Source: Pseudomonas helleri
GTDB lineage: Bacteria; Pseudomonadota; Gammaproteobacteria; Pseudomonadales; Pseudomonadaceae
NCBI RefSeq assembly: GCF_001043025.1
Contig: NZ_JYLD01000013.1
Location: 1-64,000 of the forward strand
DNA length: 64,000 nt
Direction: 5' to 3'
The stretch's first letter is position 1, and every line of letters begins with the position of its first letter. Both the position numbers and the translations under genes were made by a program. Shown here in pieces: positions 1-8,947 of this stretch. Under the pieces are notes generated by a model that made no database searches, was not told the DNA's origin, and was given only the letters and a program-made list of their open reading frames with translations.

Positions 1-64
1 TCTTTTCGGTCACTTGTTTGACCGCCTGGATTTTGAATTCTTCGGGATATCGCTGGTTGCTCAT
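1..64 (-). CDS. IS3-family transposase OrfA, N-terminal part (runs off the window)
   Basis: Read leftwards, the 64 bases encode the start MSNQRYPEEFKIQAVKQVTE, the typical opening of IS3-family OrfA proteins, whose helix-turn-helix binds the element's ends. The ATG at 62-64 is preceded by a strong AGGAGGT ribosome binding site. The rest lies beyond base 1, so completeness and OrfB cannot be judged. Family assignment rests on this short N-terminus plus the nearby terminal repeat. Confidence 0.8.
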   Translation of the reverse strand, partial: MSNQRYPEEFKIQAVKQVTEK

Positions 65-126
65 GGCACCTCCTAATGGGCCTCATTTTAAGGCTTGGAG
101 GTGTCTACGAAACTAGGGGCGATTCA
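1..126 (-). mobile_element. IS3-family insertion sequence, one end
   Basis: The sequence just outside the transposase start reads, on the minus strand, TGAATCGCCCCTAGTTTCGT, starting at base 126. It begins with TGA and has the GC-rich pattern seen at tips of IS51/IS1400-like IS3 elements, so 126 is taken as the element boundary. The other end and any target duplication are outside the window. Confidence 0.65.
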
Positions 127-411
127 TTGCAAGGCTACTCCTTAGGGCCAAATGGACAATCCTTTGGCCACCTCGAAGCTATCAAGGCACTCAGGTGTAG
201 GCAGCCAGACCGGGCCCTTTGCAGGCTAGGAGATATCGCTTCTTGTTACAGATAAAGGCGTTTTGCTTGCCTGACTTAGGGGTGCGAATCAAAAGTCGAA
301 TGACGCATTAACTCTGGTTTAATCGCCCGGTGTGACGCTCCAGTGCCGTTGACGAGTGCGCGTTGCTTCTTTCAGCGTTGCGTCTGGCCCCAGCCCCATT
401 AAGGAACCACT
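127..411. other. Intergenic region between IS end and hydrolase gene
   Basis: No credible gene is seen in these 285 bases. They lie between the proposed IS boundary and the hydrolase start and probably contain its promoter. No clear operator or Fur box was found. Confidence 0.5.
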
Positions 412-1434
412 ATGTCATTTATCAAGCGCTCATCCGCATGTCTGTTGGTCGCCTGCGCTTTACCGTTAATGGCCAATGCGGCGTCCGAACCCTCGACGCC
501 AAGCTACGGTGAGGAGCTGCAAGGTTTTCAATACCCGTACCCGCTGCATCACTTTGCCTTCCACTCTCAGGGCCAAGCGCTACAGATGGGCTATATGGAT
601 GTAGCGCCGACCGGCACTGCCAATGGCCACACGGCCGTGTTGCTGCATGGCAAAAACTTCTGTGCGGCGACCTGGGGTGACAGTATCAAGGCCTTGAGCG
701 ATGCGGGTTATCGGGTGGTGGCGCCGGACCAGATTGGTTTTTGCAGCTCAACTAAACCGGCAGACTACCAGTACAGTTTTCAACAGTTGTCAGCCAACAC
801 CCATGCTTTACTGGCCAGCCTTGGCATCGATAAAGCCGATGTGATCGGCCACTCCACCGGCGGTATGCTCGCCACGCGTTACGCGCTGATGTACGCGCCG
901 CAGACCGAGAAGCTGGTGCTGGTCAACCCCATCGGTCTGGAAGACTGGAAGGCCCTGGGCGTGCCATGGCGCAGCGTTGACCAATGGTACGAGCGCGAAT
1001 TGAAGCTGGATGCCAAAGGGATTCGTACCTACGAACAGAACACCTACTATGCAGGGCAGTGGAAGCCTGAGTACGACCGCTGGGTCGATATGCTGGCCGG
1101 CTTGAACAAAGGGCCCGGGCACAAGCGGGTGGCGTGGAACTCGGCGTTGATCTACGACATGATCTTTACCCAGCCGGTGTTCTATGAATTGCCCAACCTG
1201 AAAGTGCCGACGTTGTTGCTGATCGGTGATGCCGACACCACAGCCATCGGCAGTGATATAGCACCGCCCGAGGTCAAGGCCAGAATCGGGCATTACAAGG
1301 TCTTGGGTAAACAAGCGGCCAAGCTGATTCCGGGCGCGCAACTGGTCGAGTTCCCCGGCATGGGCCATGCGCCACAAATGGAAGATCCGGCGGGGTTTAA
1401 TCGGGTGCTGATAGAGCGTTTGAACAGTCTGTAG
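412..1434 (+). CDS. Exported alpha/beta-fold hydrolase
   Basis: A 340-residue protein with an N-terminal signal peptide (positive residues, then a hydrophobic stretch to about residue 23, ANA-A cleavage), so it probably acts in the periplasm. It has the alpha/beta hydrolase hallmarks: an oxyanion-hole HG near 79-80, the nucleophile elbow GHSTGG with Ser148, an acidic residue in the LLIGDADTT segment and a late His in GMGHAPQMEDP. The substrate cannot be told; relatives include esterases, epoxide hydrolases and dehalogenases. The start follows an aaggaaccact ribosome binding site. It stands alone, followed by a hairpin. Fold assignment is firm, function open. Confidence 0.85.
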   Translation: MSFIKRSSACLLVACALPLMANAASEPSTPSYGEELQGFQYPYPLHHFAFHSQGQALQMGYMDVAPTGTANGHTAVLLHGKNFCAATWGDSIKALSDAGYRVVAPDQIGFCSSTKPADYQYSFQQLSANTHALLASLGIDKADVIGHSTGGMLATRYALMYAPQTEKLVLVNPIGLEDWKALGVPWRSVDQWYERELKLDAKGIRTYEQNTYYAGQWKPEYDRWVDMLAGLNKGPGHKRVAWNSALIYDMIFTQPVFYELPNLKVPTLLLIGDADTTAIGSDIAPPEVKARIGHYKVLGKQAAKLIPGAQLVEFPGMGHAPQMEDPAGFNRVLIERLNSL

Positions 1435-2000
1435 GCGCTGTTATTGGCTGCGATCTTGTGACAAAAAATCAAAAGATCGCAGCCTTCGGCAGCGACTACG
1501 GCGGGTTTATCTGCGTATCAAACCTTGATTTAGAGCGCTTACCTGCGTTATAGCTAAAAAGGTATTCAATAGTTTTACAGGAAATGACAAACACTTATGG
1601 ACGGAAGCACACGTATCCATCGCCAGTTCGGCTCACATTTCGCCACCCTGATTGCGCAATGTGGGCCTCATCTAAAAGGCTGCGTTCGCGCAACCGCAGG
1701 GTGTCTCTCCCGCCTCCTGGCAAACCTCGCTTTACCCCACCTCAAACCCTGTTTTTCAGGGAGCAGCGCCAACTGGCGCCACTGTTACATCCCTCCGCCT
1801 GATTTTTTCTGATCGTTCGCCTAACCGGCGCGTTTACCGCACGTTTTTAACGGCGAGTACGGCTGCCCGGCTTTTTATCTGAACCTTTCATTGTTGACCT
1901 GCTGCGTCTACTGGACAGTGGTTTCAGGTCTCCATCAGCGCTTTGCTGGCCATCCAGAAACAGGCGGCCAAGCGCTCGCAGTACAAGGAACGACACCCCC
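1435..2000. other. 566-base gap with hairpin repeat and long leader before the mtlD-like gene
   Basis: The first part (1446-1500) is a palindromic repeat. The rest shows no convincing gene: the overlapping short frames near 1584-1812 have no good ribosome binding site or recognisable protein. Two small hairpins occur downstream, GCGCCAACTGGCGC near 1765-1778 and CGCCTAACCGGCG near 1820-1833, with a run of six T near 1803. The segment may be a long untranslated leader or a decayed gene. Confidence 0.45.
1446..1500. repeat. Palindromic repeat / possible terminator after hydrolase
   Basis: Perfect 12-base arms GGCTGCGATCTT (1446-1457) and AAGATCGCAGCC (1473-1484) flank an A-rich loop. The following bases share GATCGCAGCCTTCG...CAGCGACTAC with the repeats near 4.2, 15.6 and 43.4 kb, so it belongs to the same dispersed family. 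It could end transcription of the hydrolase gene. Confidence 0.65.
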
Positions 2001-4127
2001 ATGATCTATTTCCAGGGCAAGAGAATCTTGAGCGCCATCTTTGATATGGATGGCACCATGTTTGACACCGAACGCCTGCGTTTCAAAACCCTCAAGCAAG
2101 CTGCCGTTGAGCTTCACGGCACGCCGCTGAGTGAAGAAACTCTTATTGGGTCATTAGGCTTGAGCGCGAAAAAGGCCGAAGCGCTGGCCAAGGCCAATCA
2201 TGGCGAAGACTTCCCCTATGCCCAAGTGCGCAAGCGCGCGGATGAGCTGGAACTGGCCTATGTGCGTGACCATGGCGTACCGATCAAGGATGGCTTGCTC
2301 GAAGTGCTGGAACGCCTGCGCAAATACGGCCTGACCATGGCCGTTGCCACCTCCAGTCGGCGTGCGATTGCCGAGGAATACCTGATCAACGCTAATGTCC
2401 TGAAGTATTTCGATGTCACGGTGTGCGGTGACGAAGTGACCCAAGGCAAGCCACATCCAGAGATTTTCCTGACCGCAGCCAGTGCGCTGAATTGCCTGGC
2501 GCCGCATTGCCTGATGCTGGAAGACTCCGAAAATGGTTTGCTCTCGGCGATCCGCGCCGAAGGCCAGCCGATTCTCATCGAAGACATCAAAGCCCCCGCG
2601 CCCGAGGTCAAGGCCGGCGCTTTGAAGGCTTATCAGAACATGCACGAGTTTTTGGCTGACTTGAACGACTGCATGCCCGACCTGGGCACGCCGGAGCTGA
2701 CCGAGAGCTTCCCGCAGGCGTTCAACCAGTTCAGCGTCGGGATTCATGGTTTTGGCGCCATGGGCGGCGGCTACCTGACGCAGATTTTCTCTCACTGGGA
2801 TGGCTATACCCGGCCGTGTGAAATCATTGCCGCGACCCGCTCGCGGATGTTGCGCGACACCATCCAGGCATTTGGCCGCTACAGCGTGCGCTATGGCGCG
2901 ACGTCATTCGACCAGACCATCGATAACCTGACCATGATCGACCTGGACGACGCCGAAGCTGTGATCCGCATGTACGACGTGGCGGAAATCATCGGGCTGA
3001 GCCTGCCCGAAACGGCCATTCGCAATCAGGCGCACGTGATTGCCAAGGGATTGATCCGCCGCTACGAGCGACGCGGGCGTGAACTGACGATTTTGACGGT
3101 ATTGAATAAAGTGGGCGGGGCCGATTTTGTAAGGCGTCACGTGAAAACCCAGCTGGCTCAGCTAGTGTCGCCGGAGATTACGCAAAAAATTCTTGATAAC
3201 ACCCATTTTGCAGAAACGGTGGTCAGTCGCATCGTCTCGAAGATTTCCAACGACGCACTGGTGCGGCAGTTGCGCATCAAGTCGAAGATTTTCCAGAACA
3301 GCCTGGATGAGCAGCCATTGCCCCGTAAAACTTCGCCTAAAGTGCCTGCGCCAGAGTACGAGCGTTTGATCGCACGTTTTCGGCCCTTTGCCCAGTCGAG
3401 CTACGCCCTCAGCCAGTTGCACCTGATTTTGTTTAACAGCGAGTCGGACATGCCGCTGTACGCAGAGCGCAGCAGTAATCTGCTGGAGCGTTTGCGTCAG
3501 GTCAAAACCGTGGAAGACATCAGCCAGACCCAGGTCATGAAAAACCTGCTGTGGAACGGCCCGCACGCGATCATTGCCTGGTACGCCAGTGTGCTGGGTT
3601 ACAACGTGTTGGGGCAGGGCATGGGCGATGCGCGGGTCAGCGCTCTGGCTGAGCGTTTGATTCACCAAGAGGTTGGCCCGGCACTGGTGGCTGAATACCC
3701 GCAGATGGCCGAGGCGGTGGCAGATTTTTCGAAAACCTTTTTGGAGCGCTGCAACACCTCGTTCAAAGACCCGTGTGCCCGCGTCGGGCGTGATCCGTTA
3801 CGTAAACTGCAGCGCAACGAACGTATTTTTCGCAGCATTGATCTGGCCAGAAAGCACGGCATTGACAGCAGCGCCCTGGAGTTTGGCAGCGCACTGGCGT
3901 TGCATTACGCAGTGTATTGCGCCGACAGCAAAGACCCGGAAAGCCAGTTGATCCGCAGCGTGTATGAAGCGTCGGGGAACATTGAAGACGTACTGACCTA
4001 CAGCGGCCCCTACAACGGCAAAGCTTATCCTGGGCTGGACCCGGTGGCAGATGCTGCGTTGGTGAAATCCATTAGCAAGCAGTTTGCTCGATTACACGAA
4101 CAACTGCCTGCCGTCTGTGGCTTGTAG
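2001..4127 (+). CDS. mtlD: Bifunctional mannitol-1-phosphate dehydrogenase/phosphatase-like fusion (MtlD type)
   Basis: The 708-residue protein fuses two enzymes. Residues about 10-220 form a HAD phosphatase of the beta-phosphoglucomutase type: FDMDGT (nucleophile Asp15, acid/base Asp17), the TSS segment near 117-119, Lys150 in GKPHPEIF and acidic LEDSENG near 173-179. From about 245 a nucleotide-binding motif GFGAMG (250-255) begins a polyol-phosphate dehydrogenase domain with an NKVGGADF segment. This order is known from Acinetobacter MtlD, which reduces fructose 6-phosphate to mannitol 1-phosphate and then dephosphorylates it, making mannitol as a compatible solute under salt stress. That reaction is inferred here. 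No mannitol uptake or catabolic genes are adjacent, which suits synthesis rather than use. Confidence 0.8.
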   Translation: MIYFQGKRILSAIFDMDGTMFDTERLRFKTLKQAAVELHGTPLSEETLIGSLGLSAKKAEALAKANHGEDFPYAQVRKRADELELAYVRDHGVPIKDGLLEVLERLRKYGLTMAVATSSRRAIAEEYLINANVLKYFDVTVCGDEVTQGKPHPEIFLTAASALNCLAPHCLMLEDSENGLLSAIRAEGQPILIEDIKAPAPEVKAGALKAYQNMHEFLADLNDCMPDLGTPELTESFPQAFNQFSVGIHGFGAMGGGYLTQIFSHWDGYTRPCEIIAATRSRMLRDTIQAFGRYSVRYGATSFDQTIDNLTMIDLDDAEAVIRMYDVAEIIGLSLPETAIRNQAHVIAKGLIRRYERRGRELTILTVLNKVGGADFVRRHVKTQLAQLVSPEITQKILDNTHFAETVVSRIVSKISNDALVRQLRIKSKIFQNSLDEQPLPRKTSPKVPAPEYERLIARFRPFAQSSYALSQLHLILFNSESDMPLYAERSSNLLERLRQVKTVEDISQTQVMKNLLWNGPHAIIAWYASVLGYNVLGQGMGDARVSALAERLIHQEVGPALVAEYPQMAEAVADFSKTFLERCNTSFKDPCARVGRDPLRKLQRNERIFRSIDLARKHGIDSSALEFGSALALHYAVYCADSKDPESQLIRSVYEASGNIEDVLTYSGPYNGKAYPGLDPVADAALVKSISKQFARLHEQLPAVCGL

Positions 4128-4271
4128 TCGCTGAGGAACGAAGCGAGGCTGCGATCGGTTGCGCAGCAGCCGTAAAATCCCATGACAGGGTATGCCTGAG
4201 ACACCGCATTGCCCGCATTTACGACGACTGCGTCCTCGATCGCAGCCTCGCTCCGCTCGTCAGCGACTACA
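4123..4271. repeat. Inverted pair of REP-like elements overlapping two stop codons
   Basis: Arms of 35 bases at 4123-4157 and 4237-4271 are near-perfect reverse complements (core TGTAGTCGCTGA...GCGAGGCTGCGATCG). The left arm contains the stop codon of the mtlD-like gene and the right arm that of the convergent histidine kinase gene. It may act as a bidirectional terminator or mRNA stabiliser. Confidence 0.8.
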
Positions 4272-5648
4272 GATCTTTAACGTCAATACGGCATCCAGCC
4301 CGCCTTCGGGGCGGTTACGCAGCACCAACGTGCCGCCATGGGCCGTTGCTACGGTCTGGGCAATGCTCAAACCCAGGCCGTAGCCGCCGGTGCTGCTGTT
4401 GCGCGAAGTGTCGAGGCGATAAAAGGGCTCCAGCACTTGAGTCAGTTGCTCGGGCGCAATACCTGGGCCGCTGTCGCGCACGGTAATGACTAAATGCTCA
4501 GGTTGCTCATCGACGATCACCTGCACGTCACGGGCGTAGCGCACGGCATTTTCCAACAGGTTTTGCACACACCGCTTGAGGCTGCGGGCATAACCCGACA
4601 CCGGGTGTTTGGCGCGGCCTGTGAGGGTGATGTGCTCGCCAATGTCTTGCAGGTCAGCCTGCAAGCTCTGCAACAAGGCGTTGATGTCGATGTTCTGCCG
4701 GGCTTCGTTGATTTCACCACTGCTGACAAACTCCAGAGTGGTCGACACCAACCCCTCCATATCGGTGAGGTCTTTGCGAAAACGCTGCTTTTGTTGCTCG
4801 TCATCAAGCATTTCGGTGCGCAGGCGCAGGCGGGTAATTGGCGAGCGCAGGTCATGGGACACCGCCGCCAAAAAACGTGTGCGCTCGGCCAGGCTGTGCA
4901 GCAGGCGCTGTTGCATCAGGTTGAAGGCCTCGGCGGCGCGGCGGACTTCTACCGGCCCTTCGATTTCCAGTGGTTTGCGGCGAATATCGTTACCCAGCGC
5001 CTGGGCGGCCTGAGCCAGTTGGTTTAACGGCCGGATGGCCAGGCGCACGGCAAACAGGGCGATGATCACCAGCACGATGATGCGCACCAGGTAGATTCGC
5101 CAAAAGTAGTCGAGCATCACATCGGCCGGGGACAGGCTGGTCCAGCCTTGGTCTTCTTTGGCCTGCACCTGCAGCCAGCGCCCGTTGGGCAGTTGTAGTT
5201 CAAGGGCGTATTGGCCAGCGACCGGGCTGGAGCCGAACAAGCTGTTGATCCCGGCTTTTTGGCCCTGTTGATCGAGCAGGGTCAAGTTGAGCAAGCGCAG
5301 CGGTGTGCGAGTGGCGGTTTTTTCATTGATCAGGTTTTTCAGCAGGTCTTCAGTCGCTTGATCCTGAGTCGACAGCCGCGCGCTGGCGGGGAGGGGCGCA
5401 TCGCGCTCGGTCAACTGAAAGTCAGGCGTATTCAAGTTGCTCAGCAACAGCTCGGTGTTCTCGGGGCTGGACGCTGACACCCGCACGATATCGGCCAGGC
5501 GGCTGGCAATCAGCCGGGTCGGGATCTCCAGCACCTGGCTGTGACGCACGTCATACCAGATGCTGCTGGTGGCCACCTGGGCGCCGAGCATACCGGCCAC
5601 CAGAATGATCACCAGTCGCCCATAAAGCGTGCGCGGTATCAGCTTCAT
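4260..5648 (-). CDS. Sensor histidine kinase of a two-component system
   Basis: A 462-residue inner-membrane kinase. A transmembrane helix at about 10-30 and another at about 183-203 bracket a periplasmic sensor of roughly 150 residues. A HAMP linker follows, then the H-box AAVSHDLRSP (phospho-acceptor His265), the N-box NLLENAVRYA (Asn367), the G1 box DSGPGIAP (392-399) and a GYGLGLSI box. All catalytic motifs look intact. The ATG overlaps the stop of the upstream response regulator gene by four bases, so the pair is co-translated. The signal is unknown; being next to a divergent receptor gene suggests sensing of iron, a siderophore or envelope stress. Confidence 0.9.
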   Translation of the reverse strand: MKLIPRTLYGRLVIILVAGMLGAQVATSSIWYDVRHSQVLEIPTRLIASRLADIVRVSASSPENTELLLSNLNTPDFQLTERDAPLPASARLSTQDQATEDLLKNLINEKTATRTPLRLLNLTLLDQQGQKAGINSLFGSSPVAGQYALELQLPNGRWLQVQAKEDQGWTSLSPADVMLDYFWRIYLVRIIVLVIIALFAVRLAIRPLNQLAQAAQALGNDIRRKPLEIEGPVEVRRAAEAFNLMQQRLLHSLAERTRFLAAVSHDLRSPITRLRLRTEMLDDEQQKQRFRKDLTDMEGLVSTTLEFVSSGEINEARQNIDINALLQSLQADLQDIGEHITLTGRAKHPVSGYARSLKRCVQNLLENAVRYARDVQVIVDEQPEHLVITVRDSGPGIAPEQLTQVLEPFYRLDTSRNSSTGGYGLGLSIAQTVATAHGGTLVLRNRPEGGLDAVLTLKICSR

Positions 5649-6355
5649 GATTCGTAGGTCACCTTGCTCGAGGTCAGCATGTAGCCTTCGTTGCGCACGG
5701 TTTTGATCAGCTCGGGTGTCAGTTGCTGGCGCAGGCGGCTAACGCACACATCAATCGAGCGGTCGAAGGGCGTGCTGTCTTTCTCGAACACATGATTAAG
5801 CAAAAAATCCCGGCTCAGCGGGCGGTTAGGGTGCTGTAACAATAAGCGCAGCACGCGGTAGTCAGAATTGCCGAGGCTGATCACCAGCCCTTCGGGGGAC
5901 AGCACTTGCCGCGCGCGGGTGTCGAGGCGCCAGCCGTCGAAGTTCACATAGGGCGCTTCGTCGACCCGTGCCCGCTCCGGAAAACTCTGCGCCCGGCGCA
6001 AGACCACCTTGATTCGCACCAGCAATTCTCGCGGATCGAACGGTTTGGGCAGGTAATCATCCGCGCCAATCTCCAGGCCGACGATCCGGTCGATCAGGCT
6101 GCCGCGTGCGGTGAGCATGATCACCGGAATATTGGAGGTCACCCGTAACGTGCGGCACAGGCTGAGGCCGTCTTCGCCGGGCAGCATCAGGTCGAGCACG
6201 ATCAGGTCAATGACGTTCATCTCCAGGCGGCGATGCATCTCCTTGCCGTCACAAGCCGTTGACGTCTGATAGCCGGCATCGCGCAGGTACTCGGCCAGCA
6301 GTTGGCGGATTTCGGGGTCGTCATCGACGATTAATACGTGATCTAGCTTGGACAT
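5645..6355 (-). CDS. OmpR-family response regulator
   Basis: A 236-residue regulator with an N-terminal receiver domain (acidic DDD at 11-13, phospho-acceptor Asp55 in VLDLMLPGEDG, and a conserved Lys in LPKPFDP) and a C-terminal winged helix (RSIDVCVSRLRQQL, ending in TVRNEGYML). It is first in an operon with the kinase gene. Its promoter lies in the roughly 190-base gap shared with the divergent receptor gene at 6545. This resembles the PfeRS/PfeA and PirRS/PirA layouts of Pseudomonas aeruginosa, so regulation of that receptor is an inference from position. Confidence 0.92.
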   Translation of the reverse strand: MSKLDHVLIVDDDPEIRQLLAEYLRDAGYQTSTACDGKEMHRRLEMNVIDLIVLDLMLPGEDGLSLCRTLRVTSNIPVIMLTARGSLIDRIVGLEIGADDYLPKPFDPRELLVRIKVVLRRAQSFPERARVDEAPYVNFDGWRLDTRARQVLSPEGLVISLGNSDYRVLRLLLQHPNRPLSRDFLLNHVFEKDSTPFDRSIDVCVSRLRQQLTPELIKTVRNEGYMLTSSKVTYES

Positions 6356-6513
6356 GTGAACTCGTCTGGGCTTTGGGAAAGATGTGCAATAGCGGATTTT
6401 GCGATGGCGAGGCCAGCGAAATGTAATGAAATGTTGTGGCGGCGATTTTCATGCGCCGCCAATACAAAGTCGAACAATTGCCGGCAATGACCCTCTTTAG
6501 AATGGCGAATCTA

Positions 6514-6526
6514 AATGCGAGTCATT
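6514..6526 (+). promoter_or_regulatory. Putative Fur box before the first receptor operon
   Basis: AATGCGAGTCATT matches 10 of 13 central positions of the Fur consensus core AATGATAATCATT and lies about 20 bases before the receptor's ribosome binding site. Repression by Fur under iron-replete conditions is inferred. Confidence 0.5.
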
Positions 6527-6544
6527 GTAATTAAGGAAGGTCCG

Positions 6545-8923
6545 ATGCCATCGTCACCCGATGCGGCTGTTGTTCGCAATACCCCTTATGCCTTGAACGG
6601 GACGCTGGCGCCCTTTATCGGAGTGATGGCGCTCGGAGTCTTCAGCGTGCCAACCCGTGCTGCCGAGCAAGCTGACGCTGCCCTGACCTTGCCTGCCTTG
6701 AGCGTTCAGGGTAGCTACGATTCACCGTTCAAGGTGGACGAAGTGTCCTCGCGCAAAGTCATGACGCCGCTGCTGGACGCCCCGCAAAGTATCACCATCG
6801 TGCCCCAGCAAGTGCTCAAGGAACAAAACGCGCAGAGCCTGCAAGACATTCTGCGCAACGTACCGGGCATCACCTTTATGTCAGGGGAGGGCAACCTGGG
6901 CTGGGGCGACCTGTTTTCTATACGCGGGTTTTCGTCCGAGCAAAGCCTGACGGTCGATGGCGTGCGCGATGCGGGCATGTCGAGTCGCAATGACACTTTT
7001 AACCTGCAACAGGCTGAAGTCTTTAAAGGCACCGGCGCGATTGAGTCGGGCATTTCAGCGGTGGGCGGCAGCGTCAACCTGGTGAGCAAGGAAGCCCATT
7101 TGGGCGATGCCAACCGCATCTCTGCCGGTGTCGGCACCGACGGTTACCGCCGGGTGACCGCCGACATCAACCAGGAACTGACCGACACCAGCGCCGTGCG
7201 CATCAACCTGATGAAGCATGAAAGCCAGGTGGCCGACCGTGATGACGTCGATTACGATCGCTGGGGCATTGCCACCTCGCTGGCCCTGGGCTTGTCGACA
7301 CCGACCCGTGCTTACCTTGATTTCTTCTATCAAAAGGACGACAACACCCCCGACGGCGGCTTGCCGATTTTGCGCGGTACCGATGGCAAACGCATGCCCG
7401 GTGTCAAACGCAACAATTGGTACGGCGACTCCAGTCTGTACACCCAACAGACCGAGACCACCTCGCTGACCGGGAAGCTGGAACATGACTTTGACAACGG
7501 TGCCTTGCTGACCAACCAGGTGCGCTGGCAGCAGACTGACAACTTTGCGGTCTTGTCCCCGGCACGGTTTTTTTCTGCCAACCCGGATGGCTCCAAGACC
7601 TGCACCGGCAGCCGTTGCGCCACCCTGGGTTATGTCGGCGTGGGCCCTGTGTCGACGGTCAACGGGGTCAAGGTGTACACCGATTACACCAACAACGGCA
7701 GCACCGCCAACGGCGTGTTGCGCGGCAGCGATTTCGGCCTGTCCAAGCGCTACACCATCCTCGACAACCAGACCGACCTCAGCTTTGCCTTCGACACCGG
7801 CTTCATCAGCCACAAGGCCGTGACCGGGCTTGATCTGTACCACGAAACCTACGGTGGCCTGCACCGCAATGCCAAGGTCCCGGCGGCGAACATGACGTTC
7901 GACATGGGCGACCCGCAACACAGCTTTGATACGGTCTACACCACCAAAGGCTTTAACGAACCGCGCTCCAGTATCGACAACGCCGGGCTGTATGCGGCCG
8001 ACACCCTGACCCTCAATCAGTGGTGGCAAGTAATGGGCTCGCTGCGCTACGACCACTGGACCGCCGAAACCACCCAGAGCGGCCAGGCGGATATCAAAGA
8101 CACCTCGGGCGCCTGGAGCGGCCGTGCCGGGGTGGTCTTCAAACCTCAGCCAAACGGCACTATTTACGCGTCTTACAGCCAATCGGCGCAGCCCTCGGCG
8201 GTGGGCGCTTCGACCAACAACCAGATCTATGGCGCGGCGAGCACCAGCAGCTACAAGCCTGCCCAATCGAAAACCTATGAACTCGGCACCAAGTGGGACT
8301 TGCTGGATAAAGGCATCAGCGTGACGGCGGCGATTTTCCGTACCGAGCTGGAAAACTCCTGGGAATACACCGAAGGCGATGCTTCGCCGGTGCGCGCACT
8401 GCCTGCCAAACGGGTCGACGGCGTCGAGTTGGGCCTGCAAGGCAACATTACCGAGCGCTGGACGGCCTACAGTGGTTTCTCGGCGCTTAAAAGCGATCAG
8501 ACCAAGGGCGTCAACAAAGGTGAAGAGGCCAAGAACGTTCCCGACCTGACCGCCAATCTCTGGACCACCTATGCCTTCACCGACGATCTGAGCTTCAGCT
8601 ACGGTGCCAACTATGTCGGGCGTCGCCGTTACACCGACAACAAATACGTGGGCGGGCTGAACAATAACAGCAGCAACGCCGACGGCCCGTCCGGGGTGCT
8701 GCCGATCTACACCCGCGACAAAGAAAAGGCGCCGGGCTACTGGGTGCACTACGTAGCGGCGCAGTACAAGGTCAACCGTCAGACCACGGTCAACCTCAAT
8801 GTCGACAACCTGTTCAACACCTTTTATTTCAGCCGTATCGGCGCCTCGCTGGATGGTTTCCAGCTGTATGGCGTACCGGGTGCCGGGCGCACGCTGACCG
8901 CCAGCATCGACTATGACTTTTAA
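6545..8923 (+). CDS. TonB-dependent siderophore receptor (Fiu/PiuA-like)
   Basis: A 792-residue outer-membrane receptor. The start at 6545 is chosen because AAGGAAGG lies just upstream; a start 30 bases earlier is open but lacks this. A signal sequence ends near VPTRAA. The plug domain includes LLDAPQSITIVP, LRNVPGITF and IRGFSSEQSLTVDGVRD, and the barrel ends in DYDF with a terminal Phe needed for assembly. There is no STN signalling domain, so it is not a sigma/anti-sigma transducer. The PiuC-like dioxygenase gene follows at 25 bases, as in Fiu/PiuA loci, suggesting catecholate-type ligands. Ligand identity is not shown. Confidence 0.9.
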   Translation: MPSSPDAAVVRNTPYALNGTLAPFIGVMALGVFSVPTRAAEQADAALTLPALSVQGSYDSPFKVDEVSSRKVMTPLLDAPQSITIVPQQVLKEQNAQSLQDILRNVPGITFMSGEGNLGWGDLFSIRGFSSEQSLTVDGVRDAGMSSRNDTFNLQQAEVFKGTGAIESGISAVGGSVNLVSKEAHLGDANRISAGVGTDGYRRVTADINQELTDTSAVRINLMKHESQVADRDDVDYDRWGIATSLALGLSTPTRAYLDFFYQKDDNTPDGGLPILRGTDGKRMPGVKRNNWYGDSSLYTQQTETTSLTGKLEHDFDNGALLTNQVRWQQTDNFAVLSPARFFSANPDGSKTCTGSRCATLGYVGVGPVSTVNGVKVYTDYTNNGSTANGVLRGSDFGLSKRYTILDNQTDLSFAFDTGFISHKAVTGLDLYHETYGGLHRNAKVPAANMTFDMGDPQHSFDTVYTTKGFNEPRSSIDNAGLYAADTLTLNQWWQVMGSLRYDHWTAETTQSGQADIKDTSGAWSGRAGVVFKPQPNGTIYASYSQSAQPSAVGASTNNQIYGAASTSSYKPAQSKTYELGTKWDLLDKGISVTAAIFRTELENSWEYTEGDASPVRALPAKRVDGVELGLQGNITERWTAYSGFSALKSDQTKGVNKGEEAKNVPDLTANLWTTYAFTDDLSFSYGANYVGRRRYTDNKYVGGLNNNSSNADGPSGVLPIYTRDKEKAPGYWVHYVAAQYKVNRQTTVNLNVDNLFNTFYFSRIGASLDGFQLYGVPGAGRTLTASIDYDF

Positions 8924-8947
8924 GCCTGGCGGGCGCGGGAGCCGCGC

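Noticed and set aside
1584..1812. Two overlapping small frames of about 70 codons
   Set aside because: No ribosome binding site, no known protein pattern and conflicting frames; kept only as a note in the gap entry.
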